Assembly (NCBI RefSeq): GCF_943181415.1
Contig: NZ_CALPBZ010000001.1
Location: 1,544,347 to 1,608,346, forward strand
Origin: Microbacterium sp. Marseille-Q6648
GTDB lineage: Bacteria > Actinomycetota > Actinomycetes > Actinomycetales > Microbacteriaceae
Direction: 5' to 3'
DNA length: 64,000 bases
The notes under the pieces were generated by a model. It was not told the DNA's origin, did not search any database, and worked only from the letters and a program-made list of their open reading frames with translations. The position numbers and the translations under genes were made by a program. This document shows, piece by piece, positions 8,897-17,495 of this stretch (positions within the stretch are counted from its first letter, which is position 1; every line of letters starts with the position of its first letter).

Positions 8897-10210
8897 GTGA
8901 CCGACCCGGCTCTTCCGCCCGCACCCCGGCTGATCGCCAGGACTCGCGAGATCGACCCGGTCGAAGACCTGCTGGAGTACACCTCCCCCGACGCGCCGAT
9001 GGTGTGGCTGCGGCGCGGTGACGGCATCGTCGGATCAGGCGAGACGCTCCGCCTCGGCTTCGGCGGCGAAGACGCGTACTCGGCGCCGTCCACCGGTGAG
9101 CCCGCGGTGGCCGAACTGTGGCGGACGCTCGTCGCCGTCGCCGACGTCGACGATCCGCTGGACCTGCCCGGCACGGGCCTTGTCGCGTTCGGATCCTTCG
9201 CGTTCGACCGGCGTTCGTCGACGTCGAGCCGACTCATCGTCCCGACCACCGTCGTGGGCCGTCACGGCTCGCGCTTCTGGACGACCCGCATCAGCCTCGC
9301 CGGTGATGACGGCACGTCTTCCGACGACGAGCCCCCCACCGCCGTGCCGTACGGACCGTACTGGTCGGCCACGCTCGGTCCGGGCGCCCTCGATCCGGCG
9401 GCCTATCAGGAGGCGGTTCGCGGCGGACTCGACGCCATCGACCACGGCACCGTCAGCAAGGTGGTGCTCGCCCGCGACCTCGCCGGCACGATTCCCGCCG
9501 GCTCCGATCTCCGCCGCCTCGCCCGCGCGCTGGCATCCGGGTACCCCGACACGTGGGCGTACGCGGTCGACGGGCTGATCGGCGCGAGCCCCGAGACGCT
9601 CGTGACGGTCTCGCGCGGCGTCGCGACAGCCCGTGTCCTCGCCGGAACCACCCCGCGCGGTGCCGATGCCGACGCCGACGTCGCGGCATCCCTCGCCCTG
9701 TCGACATCGGCGAAGGATCTGGACGAGCACCAGTACGCGGTGCAGAGCGTCCTGGCCGCGCTGCGCCCGCACACCACGGCACTGTGCGCGAGCGAGCAGC
9801 CGTTCGCCCTGAAGCTGCCGAACGTCTGGCACCTGGCCACCGACGTCGAGGGCGACATTGCGGGCGCCGCGTCTGCCCTCGACCTCATCCGCGTGCTGCA
9901 CCCGACGGCCGCGGTGGCGGGCACGCCGACCGACGCCGCCCTGGACGTCATCCGCCACCTCGAGCCGTTCGACCGCGGTCGGTTCGCGGGCCCGGTCGGC
10001 TGGGTGAACGCGAAGGGCGACGGAGAGTGGGCGATCGCGCTGCGGTGCGCTCAGGTCGACCTCGACCCGGTGCGCGGCGTCGCCGCCTACCGCGACACGA
10101 TCCGGGTGACCGCGTTCGCGGGCGCGGGAATCGTCGCGGGCAGCGACCCCGAGTCCGAGCTCGTCGAGACGCGCGTGAAGTTCCGCCCGATCGTCGACGC
10201 CCTCGCCTGA
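8897..10210 (+). CDS. menF: Isochorismate synthase
   Basis: A 437-residue chorismate-binding enzyme converting chorismate to isochorismate, the first committed step to menaquinone. The conserved core includes SKVVLARDLAGT, GASPETLV, LAGTTPRGAD, ALHPTAAVAGTPTDAALDVI-type blocks and the end GRFAGPVGWVNAKGDGEWAI...VTAFAGAGIVAGSDPESE. It could in principle be an EntC-type siderophore enzyme, but its position beside MenD, MenA, MenE and MenB favours MenF. The GTG lies six bases after TAGGCT (8885-8890). Confidence 0.93.
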   Translation: MTDPALPPAPRLIARTREIDPVEDLLEYTSPDAPMVWLRRGDGIVGSGETLRLGFGGEDAYSAPSTGEPAVAELWRTLVAVADVDDPLDLPGTGLVAFGSFAFDRRSSTSSRLIVPTTVVGRHGSRFWTTRISLAGDDGTSSDDEPPTAVPYGPYWSATLGPGALDPAAYQEAVRGGLDAIDHGTVSKVVLARDLAGTIPAGSDLRRLARALASGYPDTWAYAVDGLIGASPETLVTVSRGVATARVLAGTTPRGADADADVAASLALSTSAKDLDEHQYAVQSVLAALRPHTTALCASEQPFALKLPNVWHLATDVEGDIAGAASALDLIRVLHPTAAVAGTPTDAALDVIRHLEPFDRGRFAGPVGWVNAKGDGEWAIALRCAQVDLDPVRGVAAYRDTIRVTAFAGAGIVAGSDPESELVETRVKFRPIVDALA

Positions 10211-10222
10211 GGTCTCACCCCG

Positions 10223-11086
10223 TCACGTGGCCGCGAGCTTGCGCTTCTCCTCGGCGACGTCGTAGTCGGCGGCCGGCCAGCGCGGATCGATGTCCTCCAG
10301 CGCCTCGAGCAGCAGCCCCTGCACCGCCAGCCGCGCGTACCACTTGTGATTGGCCGGCACGACGTACCACGGTGCCGCGTCGGTCGATGTGCGGTCGAAG
10401 ACCGTCTGGAACGCCGACATGTAGTGGGGCCAGAGCTTGCGCTCCTCGGTGTCGCCGGGGTTGTACTTCCAGTGCTTGTCGGGGCGGTCCAGCCGCTTCA
10501 TGAGGCGGTCGCGCTGCTCTTCGTACGATATGTGCAGCATGACCTTCACGATGCGGGTGCCCGATTCGACGAGCTTCTTCTCGAAGTCGTTGATGGCGTC
10601 GTAGCGGCGCTCGATCTCCTTCGGGGTGGCGAACTCGCGCACCTTGCCGACGAGCACGTCCTCGTAGTGGGAGCGGTCGAACACCCCGATGACCCCGGGC
10701 TCGGGGATGCGCTTCTTGATGCGCCACAGGAAGTCGTGTTCGAGCTCCTCCTCCGTCGGCTTCTTGAAGGCCGAGATCTGGATGCCCTGCGGGTCGACCG
10801 CACCCACGACGTGGCGGATGATGCCGCTCTTTCCGGCACCGTCCATCGCCTGGAGCACCAGGAGCACCGCGGCGTGGGTGGTCTCGGCCTGACTCGCGGC
10901 GTAAAGGCGGTCCTGGTACTCCTCCAGCTCGCCCGCGACGCGCTCGAGGTCGGCGACGGCATCCGCTTTGGCGCCCTCGTATCCGGGACTGCCGCTCGGA
11001 TCCACACCCGACAGGATGAAGTCCTCACCCACCCGGAGGAGTCTCGAGACGTCCGCTGTCCAGCGCTTCTGCTCTTTGGTGCCCAT
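10223..11086 (-). CDS. ppk2: Polyphosphate kinase 2 family protein
   Basis: A 287-residue PPK2-type kinase that uses polyphosphate to phosphorylate nucleotides (or the reverse). It carries the Walker A block LQAMDGAGKSGIIRHV, the Walker B block GVFDRSHYEDVLV, and the lid and C-terminal segments RLDRPDKHWKYNPGDTEER and WYVVPANHKWYARL. The sequence type resembles the single-domain class III or class I enzymes; which nucleotide is used cannot be decided by eye. A CATGAT hexamer lies six bases from the ATG. It is convergent with menF. Confidence 0.92.
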   Translation of the reverse strand: MGTKEQKRWTADVSRLLRVGEDFILSGVDPSGSPGYEGAKADAVADLERVAGELEEYQDRLYAASQAETTHAAVLLVLQAMDGAGKSGIIRHVVGAVDPQGIQISAFKKPTEEELEHDFLWRIKKRIPEPGVIGVFDRSHYEDVLVGKVREFATPKEIERRYDAINDFEKKLVESGTRIVKVMLHISYEEQRDRLMKRLDRPDKHWKYNPGDTEERKLWPHYMSAFQTVFDRTSTDAAPWYVVPANHKWYARLAVQGLLLEALEDIDPRWPAADYDVAEEKRKLAAT

Positions 11087-11110
11087 CGGGCCATCATGGC
11101 CCCCCGCGGG

Positions 11111-12910
11111 TCAGCGGTCGAGGGGTACCTCGACCAGTTGACGTCCGCCCACCGGAGCGGTAAGGGCCTGATCCAGCGCGGCCCGCGTCGTCACCCGCCG
11201 GTACTCCCACCCGTAGGCGAGAGCCAGCTGCTCCAGGCGCACGTCCTGGGGTGTGAACAGCACGCGATCCATCGCGTCCTCACCCGCGACCCCGGCGACC
11301 TCGAGCCCGTCGAAGATCGTGCCGCCGCGGTCATTGCCGACGATGACCTGCAGGCGCGGCTCGGTCTCGGAAGGCGGCAGCAGGAGCGCGCCGACATCGT
11401 GCAGCATCGCGAGGTCGCCCAGCAGCACGCGGGTCACGCCCGGCCCGGCATTCCCCTGACTCGCGAGGGCGATGCCGGTGGCGGTGGCGACCGTGCCGTC
11501 GATGCCGGCGAGGCCGCGATTGGCGTGCACCGGCACCTTCTTGCCGGCGAGCACCGCATCGGCCACCCGGACGAGACGCGACGAGCCGAACACGAGCCGG
11601 TCGTGCGGCCACGTCGCCCGCCACACCGCGTCGACGAGCGCGGCGCGATCGAGGGGCGCGCGGATGACGGCGAGCTCGTCGGCGATCGCGCCCAGCCTCT
11701 CCCCGGGCACGGCCGACGCCAGGGCGTCGGCATCGGGCGCCGGCGGCGACAGATCCACGGATGCCGCGCGCGACGCCTCGAGCCAGGCTCGCAGCCACTC
11801 GCGATCGGGCTCGCCGGTGGCGACGGTCACGGCGTCGACGGCGACGGTGGCGCCGTTGAGGTTCAGGGGCTCGCCGGGTCCGCGCACGGCGACCACCTCG
11901 ACGTCGGGCCGGGCCAGGAGCCCGGCGACCTCCCGGCTGAGGGTCGGATGCCCGAGCACGAGCGCACGCTCCACCCGCCCGCCGAGCGCGGGATCGGCGA
12001 GGACGCGCCGGTACCCGTGGACGAGGAGCCGGCCGTAGCGGGCCCCGCTGACGATCTCGGCCACGAGCGGCCACCCGCCGGCGTGGGCCAGAACCTCGGC
12101 ATCCGGACCGGCGTCCGCGCCGGCGATCACGACGGTGCGGGGTCCGCGCTCGATGACGAACGGATCGTCCTCGGGGTCTCGGGGCACGTCGGACTCGCCG
12201 ATGCCGCCGCCGCCCTGGTACAGGGCGCCCGAGCCGTCGTCGTCCGCGGCACCGTCCTCGCCCGGCGCCTCGTCGGGGTCCTGCCCCGGCGCGGCGGACA
12301 GCTCGGCGGTCGGCACGCACAGCCAGTCCGGGAGCGGGCCGGCCAGGGGTTCGCGGTAGGGCAGGTTCAGGTGGACCGGTCCGGGCGAGCGAAGGCCCAC
12401 CCCGAGCGCAGCGGCGAAGGCCCGGTCGGCGACGTCGCGGAGCATCACGCTCTGCTCGCCGTCACCGGTGGCGTCCGTCAGGTCGGGCACCGGCAGATCG
12501 GTCTCCCACCGCGTCGCCGCGGTGAACATCCCGGGCTGCCGGGTGGTCTGGTTCGCCCCGACGCCGCGCAGCTCGGGTGGCCGGTCCGCTGTCAGGAGGA
12601 TCAGCGGCACGCCGGCGTGGTGGGCTTCCAGCGCCGCCGGCAGCAGGTTGGCCACCGCGGTGCCCGAGGTGCAGATCACCACGGCGGGAACGCGGGCCTC
12701 ACGGCCGATCCCGAGTGCGGTGAACCCGGCGACACGCTCGTCGATGCGGACGTGGAGCGTCACGACGCCGCGCTGTTCCAGTTCGGCCGCCACGAGCGCC
12801 GGCGCCTGCGAGCGGGATCCGGGGCTGAGCACGATGTGCTCGACACCGAGCTCGACCAGGCGGCAGAGCAGAGCCGCGGCGGCGTCGGTCGCCGGCGAGC
12901 GATCGGGCAC
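11111..12910 (-). CDS. menD: 2-succinyl-5-enolpyruvyl-6-hydroxy-3-cyclohexene-1-carboxylate synthase
   Basis: A 599-residue thiamine-diphosphate enzyme combining isochorismate and 2-oxoglutarate. Clear MenD blocks are HIVLSPGSRSQAPAL, RIDERVAGFTALGIG, CTSGTAVANLLPAALEAH, LTADRPPELRGVGANQTT and, near the C-terminus, VHANRGLAGIDGTVATATG with GDLAMLHD. The reading frame is open well upstream. The GTG at 12910 is chosen because it lies two bases after the stop of the preceding PLDc_N gene and begins at the usual MenD N-terminus. An acidic insertion (about residues 205-235, rich in Asp/Glu/Ala/Gly) between two domains looks like a linker. Confidence 0.95.
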   Translation of the reverse strand: MPDRSPATDAAAALLCRLVELGVEHIVLSPGSRSQAPALVAAELEQRGVVTLHVRIDERVAGFTALGIGREARVPAVVICTSGTAVANLLPAALEAHHAGVPLILLTADRPPELRGVGANQTTRQPGMFTAATRWETDLPVPDLTDATGDGEQSVMLRDVADRAFAAALGVGLRSPGPVHLNLPYREPLAGPLPDWLCVPTAELSAAPGQDPDEAPGEDGAADDDGSGALYQGGGGIGESDVPRDPEDDPFVIERGPRTVVIAGADAGPDAEVLAHAGGWPLVAEIVSGARYGRLLVHGYRRVLADPALGGRVERALVLGHPTLSREVAGLLARPDVEVVAVRGPGEPLNLNGATVAVDAVTVATGEPDREWLRAWLEASRAASVDLSPPAPDADALASAVPGERLGAIADELAVIRAPLDRAALVDAVWRATWPHDRLVFGSSRLVRVADAVLAGKKVPVHANRGLAGIDGTVATATGIALASQGNAGPGVTRVLLGDLAMLHDVGALLLPPSETEPRLQVIVGNDRGGTIFDGLEVAGVAGEDAMDRVLFTPQDVRLEQLALAYGWEYRRVTTRAALDQALTAPVGGRQLVEVPLDR

Positions 12911-12912
12911 GG

Positions 12913-13353
12913 TCAGCCGAGGGCGCCGCGCTGACCGCGGGTGTCGTCGTCGGGGTCGGTCGAGCGCGTGGGCGGCTCGGTCGTGCCGGTTCCCGAGGCG
13001 GACGCGGTCGTGCCCGGGGTGGTCCACTTCGGGTCGTCGTCCTCGGCGTCCAGCTGCGCGAGTTCTTCCTCGAGGCGGCGGATGCGCTCGTCCTGGTCGC
13101 TGATCGTCCCGATCTGGCCGAGGAACTCGGGATCGTCGTCGGGGGCACGGCGTCGCGCCTGCACCGACGCGCGGGTGCGCCCGACGAGGAACCACAGGAT
13201 GCCGCCGAGCACGGGAAGCAGGATGACGATCAGCAGCCAGATCGGCTTGCTGACGCCGCGGTGACGGGTGGCGGGCTGGACGGCGCAGTCGACGATGGTG
13301 AAGACCCAGAACGCGGTCGCCACCAAGGCCAGTATCAACAGCACCCGAGGCAC
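12913..13353 (-). CDS. PLDc_N domain membrane protein
   Basis: A 146-residue protein with two TM helices (residues 4-24 and about 37-57), matching the phospholipase D N-terminal 'PLDc_N' module VFTIVDCAVQP...KPIWLLIVILLPVLGGILWFLVGR. This module also occurs as a stand-alone membrane protein. The cytoplasmic tail has a short coiled coil (ERIRRLEEELAQLDAE) and ends in a disordered Thr/Asp-rich region. The GTG start has TAGGAT six bases upstream. It overlaps nothing and directly precedes menD, so the two are probably one operon. The role is unknown. Confidence 0.85.
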   Translation of the reverse strand: MPRVLLILALVATAFWVFTIVDCAVQPATRHRGVSKPIWLLIVILLPVLGGILWFLVGRTRASVQARRRAPDDDPEFLGQIGTISDQDERIRRLEEELAQLDAEDDDPKWTTPGTTASASGTGTTEPPTRSTDPDDDTRGQRGALG

Positions 13354-13433
13354 ATCACCATCCTAGGCGCGTGGGCGCCGCTTCGGTCCGGTCGTGACCG
13401 AACCGTCGCCGGGACGCCGTTTACGATGGACGG

Positions 13434-13751
13434 GTGAAAGCCCGCCCCGTCCTGCTCTATTCGGCGCTGCGGCTGCTGGCGTTCCTCGTGCCGTTCGGCA
13501 TCATGATGCTGTTCGAGATCGGCCGTCAGTTCTACTGGCTGTCGGCGATCTTCGCGGCCCTGATCGGCCTCAGCCTGTCTCTGCTGTTCCTGCGCCGCCC
13601 GCTCGACGAGGTGTCGATGGGCATCGCCGAGCGCCGGGCGGCGGCGAGGGCCGCCGCGAGCGACGAAGCCGCCGAGGATGCCGCAGCCGACGCCCTGCCC
13701 GGCCCGGCCGAAGCCGGGACGGAATCGCCGCAGGACGAGCGCCGGGCCTGA
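13434..13751 (+). CDS. DUF4229 family membrane protein
   Basis: A 105-residue protein with two TM helices (about residues 8-27 and 37-57) ending in FLRRPLDEVS, the hallmark of DUF4229, followed by an Ala/Glu-rich tail. It is a conserved actinobacterial neighbour of menaquinone genes with no known function. The GTG lies six bases after TACGAT (13422-13427). Its stop codon directly abuts the end of menA on the other strand. Confidence 0.87.
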   Translation: MKARPVLLYSALRLLAFLVPFGIMMLFEIGRQFYWLSAIFAALIGLSLSLLFLRRPLDEVSMGIAERRAAARAAASDEAAEDAAADALPGPAEAGTESPQDERRA

Positions 13752-14729
13752 TCAGCCCACGAACGCCCAGCACAGGAACGCGCCGTACGCGACCGAGGTC
13801 AGCGACGTGAGCGCCAGGGCGACCACGAGTTCGCGCGGAAGTCGGTACGTCCACACGATGAGGATGGCGGGCAGCGCCGCCAGCAGGGCCAGCAGCGACA
13901 GCCAGGCGATCGGGTAGAACAGCGCCAGGTAGGCCGCGATCGCGAATGGCAGCAGCACGAACGCGGTGAACAGCCACCGGGTCGCGGTCTTGCCGATGAC
14001 GACCGTGAGTGTGCGCTTGCCCGCGGCGCGGTCCTGGTCGATGTCGCGCAGGTTGTTCGCCAGCAGCACCGCGCAGGCCAGCAGTCCGGCCCCGACCCCG
14101 CCGAACCACGCCTCCTGCGGCAGTGCGAAGGCCTGCACCCACGTGGTGCCGAGGGTGGCCACGAGACCGAAGAACACGAAGACGACGACCTCGCCGAGTC
14201 CCGCGTACCCGTAGGGCCGCTTGCCCCCGGTGTAGAACCACGCCGCGATGATGCACACCGCGCCGACGGCGATCAGCCACCACTGCTGCGTCCGGATCGT
14301 GATCGCCAGCCCCGCGACCGCCGCGATGCCGAAGAAGACGAGCGCGACGATGAGGACCGTGCGCGGCCGCGCCTTGCCGGCGCCGGTGAGGCGGGCGGGC
14401 CCGACGCGGTGGTCATCGGTGCCCCGGATGCCGTCGCTGTAGTCGTTGGCGTAGTTGACGCCGACCTGCAGCGAGACCGCCACCACGAGACACGCCAGAG
14501 CGATCACCCAGTGGAAGACGTCCGAGACGAGGATGGCGGCGCCCGTTCCGATCAGGATCGGGGTGACCGCCAGCGGCAGCGTGCGCAGCCGTGCGGCGCC
14601 GATCCAGTCGCGGGCCGTCGCCGGCTCCACCCGCCGGGGCGCGGGCTGATCCTTGCGCTGCGGGTTGCCGCGGGAGCCGCGGGAGCCGGATGCCGGACGC
14701 TTGCGCTTCTTGCTGGAGGTGCCTGCCAC
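13752..14729 (-). CDS. menA: 1,4-dihydroxy-2-naphthoate polyprenyltransferase
   Basis: A 325-residue integral membrane UbiA-superfamily enzyme that attaches the polyprenyl tail to DHNA. The first Asp motif is NDYSDGIRGTDDHR and the second NNLRDIDQDRAAGKRTL; about eight TM helices follow the pattern of MenA. The first 40 residues are a basic, Ser/Arg/Pro-rich cytoplasmic extension not needed for the fold. The GTG start is eight bases after TAGGAT, which lies in the 15-base gap after menE, so menA may be transcribed both from menE and from its own promoter. Confidence 0.94.
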   Translation of the reverse strand: MAGTSSKKRKRPASGSRGSRGNPQRKDQPAPRRVEPATARDWIGAARLRTLPLAVTPILIGTGAAILVSDVFHWVIALACLVVAVSLQVGVNYANDYSDGIRGTDDHRVGPARLTGAGKARPRTVLIVALVFFGIAAVAGLAITIRTQQWWLIAVGAVCIIAAWFYTGGKRPYGYAGLGEVVVFVFFGLVATLGTTWVQAFALPQEAWFGGVGAGLLACAVLLANNLRDIDQDRAAGKRTLTVVIGKTATRWLFTAFVLLPFAIAAYLALFYPIAWLSLLALLAALPAILIVWTYRLPRELVVALALTSLTSVAYGAFLCWAFVG

Positions 14730-14744
14730 GACTGGCCATCCTAA

Positions 14745-15899
14745 TCAGTGCAGGGCGAGCACCGCCCGGCGGATCGCCTCGCGGTCGGGCTTTCCCGACG
14801 GCAGGGTGTCGAGGTGGTCGACGAGGATGAGCCGCGCCGGACGCGCGTGCGGGCCGATCTCGGCCGCGACCGCCCGCCGGGCCTCCTCGAGCTGCACCGC
14901 TTCACTCCGCCGCAGCGCCTCGCCGCGCGCTGCGACGACGACCGAGGCCTCGCCCCAGCGGTCGTCGGGAACGCCGATGACGACCGCCTCGCCCAGACCG
15001 GGCACATCGCGGACGATCCGCTCGACGCGATCGAGCGAGATGTTCACCCCACCCGAGACGATGACGTTGTCGAGCCGGCCGCGCACCCGCAGCACGCCGT
15101 CCTCGTCGAGGATGCCGGCGTCGCCGGTGCGATACCAGCGGGTGCCGTCGCGATCGCGCACGAAGGCATGGGCGGTGAGTTCCGGAGCGCCGAGGTACCC
15201 CGTCGCCAGCGTGGGCCCGGCCACCTGCACCTCGCCGCGGTGGATGCGCACCGACACGGGGTCCAGGGGGATGCCGTCGTAGATGCAGCCGCCGCTGGTC
15301 TCGGTGGAGCCGTAGGTGCGGACGATCCGCGCGCCCGCCGCCTCCGCCCGCTCGAGCACGGCCGGTGCGAGGGCCTGCCCGCCCACCAGGATCCGGGCGA
15401 ACGAGCGGAGCGCGTCGGCCACGGCCTCGTCGCGCTCTGCGGCATCCAGCAGCCGTGTCAGCTGAGCGGGCACGAGAGAGGTGAACGTGGGCGTTCCCGC
15501 CCCGGCGTCGGACGACAGGGCTGATGCCGCATCGGCGAACCCTCGGGGGGTGAACGACCCGTCGATGAAGCCGGGCTCGTGGCCGGCGACCACCGACCGG
15601 ACCAGCACCTGCAGACCTGCGACGTAGGCGGCGGGGAGGGCGAGCAGCCACGCGCCCGACCCGATGCGGTCGGCGGTGGCGCGGGCGCTGGCGGCGAGGG
15701 CGTCGCCGCCGAGGATGACGCTCTTGGGCACGCCGGTGGAGCCGGACGTCGTGACGACGACGGCGGTGCCGTCGGGCACGTCCCCGGCGACACCCGGGAC
15801 GACGCCGAGACCCAGCGCCGGACCCGCGCCGTCCAGCGCCCAGCGGAGGGCGCGCAGGATCTCGCGGGGGTCGTCGCCGGTGACGGGCTGGACTCTCAT
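14745..15899 (-). CDS. menE: o-succinylbenzoate--CoA ligase
   Basis: A 384-residue adenylate-forming enzyme that activates o-succinylbenzoate for MenB. The P-loop is VVTTSGSTGVPKSVIL (residues 48-63), followed by VRTYGSTETSGGCIYDG, YRTGDAGILDEDGVLRVRGRLD and the C-terminal catalytic lysine region LDTLPSGKPDREA. The protein is shorter than typical acyl-CoA synthetases because the N-terminal region is reduced, as in actinobacterial MenE. It lies 13 bases downstream of menB and just upstream of menA. Confidence 0.94.
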   Translation of the reverse strand: MRVQPVTGDDPREILRALRWALDGAGPALGLGVVPGVAGDVPDGTAVVVTTSGSTGVPKSVILGGDALAASARATADRIGSGAWLLALPAAYVAGLQVLVRSVVAGHEPGFIDGSFTPRGFADAASALSSDAGAGTPTFTSLVPAQLTRLLDAAERDEAVADALRSFARILVGGQALAPAVLERAEAAGARIVRTYGSTETSGGCIYDGIPLDPVSVRIHRGEVQVAGPTLATGYLGAPELTAHAFVRDRDGTRWYRTGDAGILDEDGVLRVRGRLDNVIVSGGVNISLDRVERIVRDVPGLGEAVVIGVPDDRWGEASVVVAARGEALRRSEAVQLEEARRAVAAEIGPHARPARLILVDHLDTLPSGKPDREAIRRAVLALH

Positions 15900-15912
15900 G
15901 CGCGCAGCCCGG

Positions 15913-16812
15913 TCAGTAGTGCCAGGGGTAGGGCGACCAGTCCGGGTCGCGTTTGCCGAGGAACGCGTCGCGACCCTCGACGGCCTCGTCGGTCCCGTAG
16001 GCCAGGCGCGTGGCCTCGCCGGCGAAGACCTGCTGCCCGACGAGCCCGTCGTCGACGGCGTTGAAGGCGAACTTCAGCATGCGGATCGCGGTCGGCGACT
16101 TCGTCAGGATGGTGCGGGCCATCGCGACGGCCTCGCGCTCGAGGTCGGCGTGCGGCACGACGCGATTGACCGCGCCCATCTCGCGGGCGCGCTCGGCGGA
16201 GTACTCCTCGGCGAGGAAGAACACCTCGCGGGCGAGCTTCTGGCCCACCTGCCGGGCCATGTAGGCGGAGCCGTACCCGGCATCGAAGGACCCGACGTCG
16301 GCGTCGGTCTGCTTGAACCGTCCGTGCTCGGCGCTCGCGATCGACAGGTCGCACACCACGTGCAGCGAGTGCCCGCCCCCCGCCGCCCAGCCGGGGATGA
16401 CGGCGATGACCACCTTGGGCATGAACCGGATGAGCCGCTGCACTTCGAGGATGTGGAGCCGGCCGCCACGCGCCGGATCCGTCACGACGTCGCTGTCGGA
16501 GTACTTGTAGCCATCCCGTCCGCGGATGCGCTGGTCGCCGCCGGAGCAGAACGCCCAGCCGCCGTCCTTCGGGCTCGGTCCGTTGCCGGTGAGCAGCACG
16601 ACGCCGATGCGGGGGTTCTGCCGAGCGTCGTCGAGGGCGCGGTACAGCTCGTCCACGGTGTGCGGACGGAAGGCGTTGCGCACCTCGGGCCGGTCGAACG
16701 CGATGCGGGCGATGCGCCCGTCCCGGGAGTAGTGGGCCGTGATGTCGGTGTAGCCCTCGGCGCCGGGCGCGGGCATCCATTCCTCGGGGTCGAACAGCTC
16801 GGAGACGCTCAC
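15913..16812 (-). CDS. menB: 1,4-dihydroxy-2-naphthoyl-CoA synthase
   Basis: A 299-residue crotonase-fold enzyme that closes the naphthoate ring. Typical MenB features are FCSGGDQRIRG, an IAVIPGWAAGGGHSLH oxyanion-hole block, QTDADVGSFDAGYGSAYMAR around the catalytic residues, and the C-terminal SPYPWHY signature. The GTG at 16812 lies six bases after TAGGCT (16824-16819 on the coding strand). It is the first gene of menB-menE-menA. Confidence 0.96.
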   Translation of the reverse strand: MSVSELFDPEEWMPAPGAEGYTDITAHYSRDGRIARIAFDRPEVRNAFRPHTVDELYRALDDARQNPRIGVVLLTGNGPSPKDGGWAFCSGGDQRIRGRDGYKYSDSDVVTDPARGGRLHILEVQRLIRFMPKVVIAVIPGWAAGGGHSLHVVCDLSIASAEHGRFKQTDADVGSFDAGYGSAYMARQVGQKLAREVFFLAEEYSAERAREMGAVNRVVPHADLEREAVAMARTILTKSPTAIRMLKFAFNAVDDGLVGQQVFAGEATRLAYGTDEAVEGRDAFLGKRDPDWSPYPWHY

Positions 16813-16840
16813 CCGCCCAGCCTACGGCGCGGGCCCCGCC

Positions 16841-16896
16841 CGCGGAGCGTCCGATGACGCTGGCGCGGAGCGTTCGAGAACGCTGACGCGGAGCGT
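16841..16896. repeat. 23-bp tandem repeat of small hairpins
   Basis: Two adjacent 23-bp units (16841-16863 and 16864-16886) match at about 19 positions, and a third copy is cut after its first ten bases (CGCGGAGCGT at 16887-16896). Each full unit folds on itself: AGCGT...ACGCT in unit 1 and AGCGTT-CGAG-AACGCT in unit 2. They fill the gap between the divergent menB and lipoprotein promoters. The function is unknown. Confidence 0.75.
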
Positions 16897-16939
16897 CATG
16901 CGGACGGAGGCTCACGAGCGCTCGCCCTACCCTGGATCG

Positions 16940-17491
16940 GTGACTTCGACTCTGCGCATCTTCGCGGCCGCCTCGGCCGCCGCCGCCCTGCTCGCTCTGA
17001 CCGCCTGTTCGACCTCGACCACCGCGGCGCCCACGACCGCGACCACGTCTCCGACTCCCTCCGCCTCGGCGACGGCGCCCGCCGAGTGCACCGGTGTGAC
17101 CGTGATCGTCGAGACCGGCGACCTCGCCGTCGACGACTCGCCCGCCGGTCAGTCGTGCATCGAGACCTCCTCCCCCATCGCCGCCGCCGACGCGTTCGAG
17201 GCCGCCGGCATCACCACCGAGGGAACCGACGAGTACGGCGACCAGGTCGTCTGCCGGGTGAACGGCGTCCCCGCCGAGGACGAGGCCATCGAGGCCGAAG
17301 ACGGATCGGACTACTTCGAGACGTGCGAATCGATGCCCGCGGCGTTCGCGTACTGGTCGCTGTGGGTCAAGCCCGCCGAGGGCGTGTGGGACTACGCGCA
17401 GGAGGGCCTGTCGACGCTGCAGCTCGAGCCGGGCGACGCGGTGGAGCTGCTGTTCACCCTGAACGGCGAACCCGCCGCGCCCACCTCGTGA
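16940..17491 (+). CDS. Lipoprotein, SCO2322-like, partner of ECF transporter
   Basis: A 183-residue secreted lipoprotein. A signal helix leads to the lipobox LTAC with Cys at about residue 23, followed by a Thr/Ser/Pro-rich linker. The mature domain contains the block FAYWSLWVKPAEGVWDY followed by QEGLSTLQLEPGDAVELLF, which resembles SCO2322/DUF4430-like secreted domains that accompany ECF transporters in actinobacteria. The GTG start is preceded six bases upstream by TACCCT (16928-16933), which decides it over an earlier in-frame ATG at 16898. The ECF gene begins four bases after the stop. The four Cys residues of the mature domain may form disulfides. A substrate-capture role is inference. 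Confidence 0.78.
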   Translation: MTSTLRIFAAASAAAALLALTACSTSTTAAPTTATTSPTPSASATAPAECTGVTVIVETGDLAVDDSPAGQSCIETSSPIAAADAFEAAGITTEGTDEYGDQVVCRVNGVPAEDEAIEAEDGSDYFETCESMPAAFAYWSLWVKPAEGVWDYAQEGLSTLQLEPGDAVELLFTLNGEPAAPTS

Positions 17492-17495
17492 TCCG

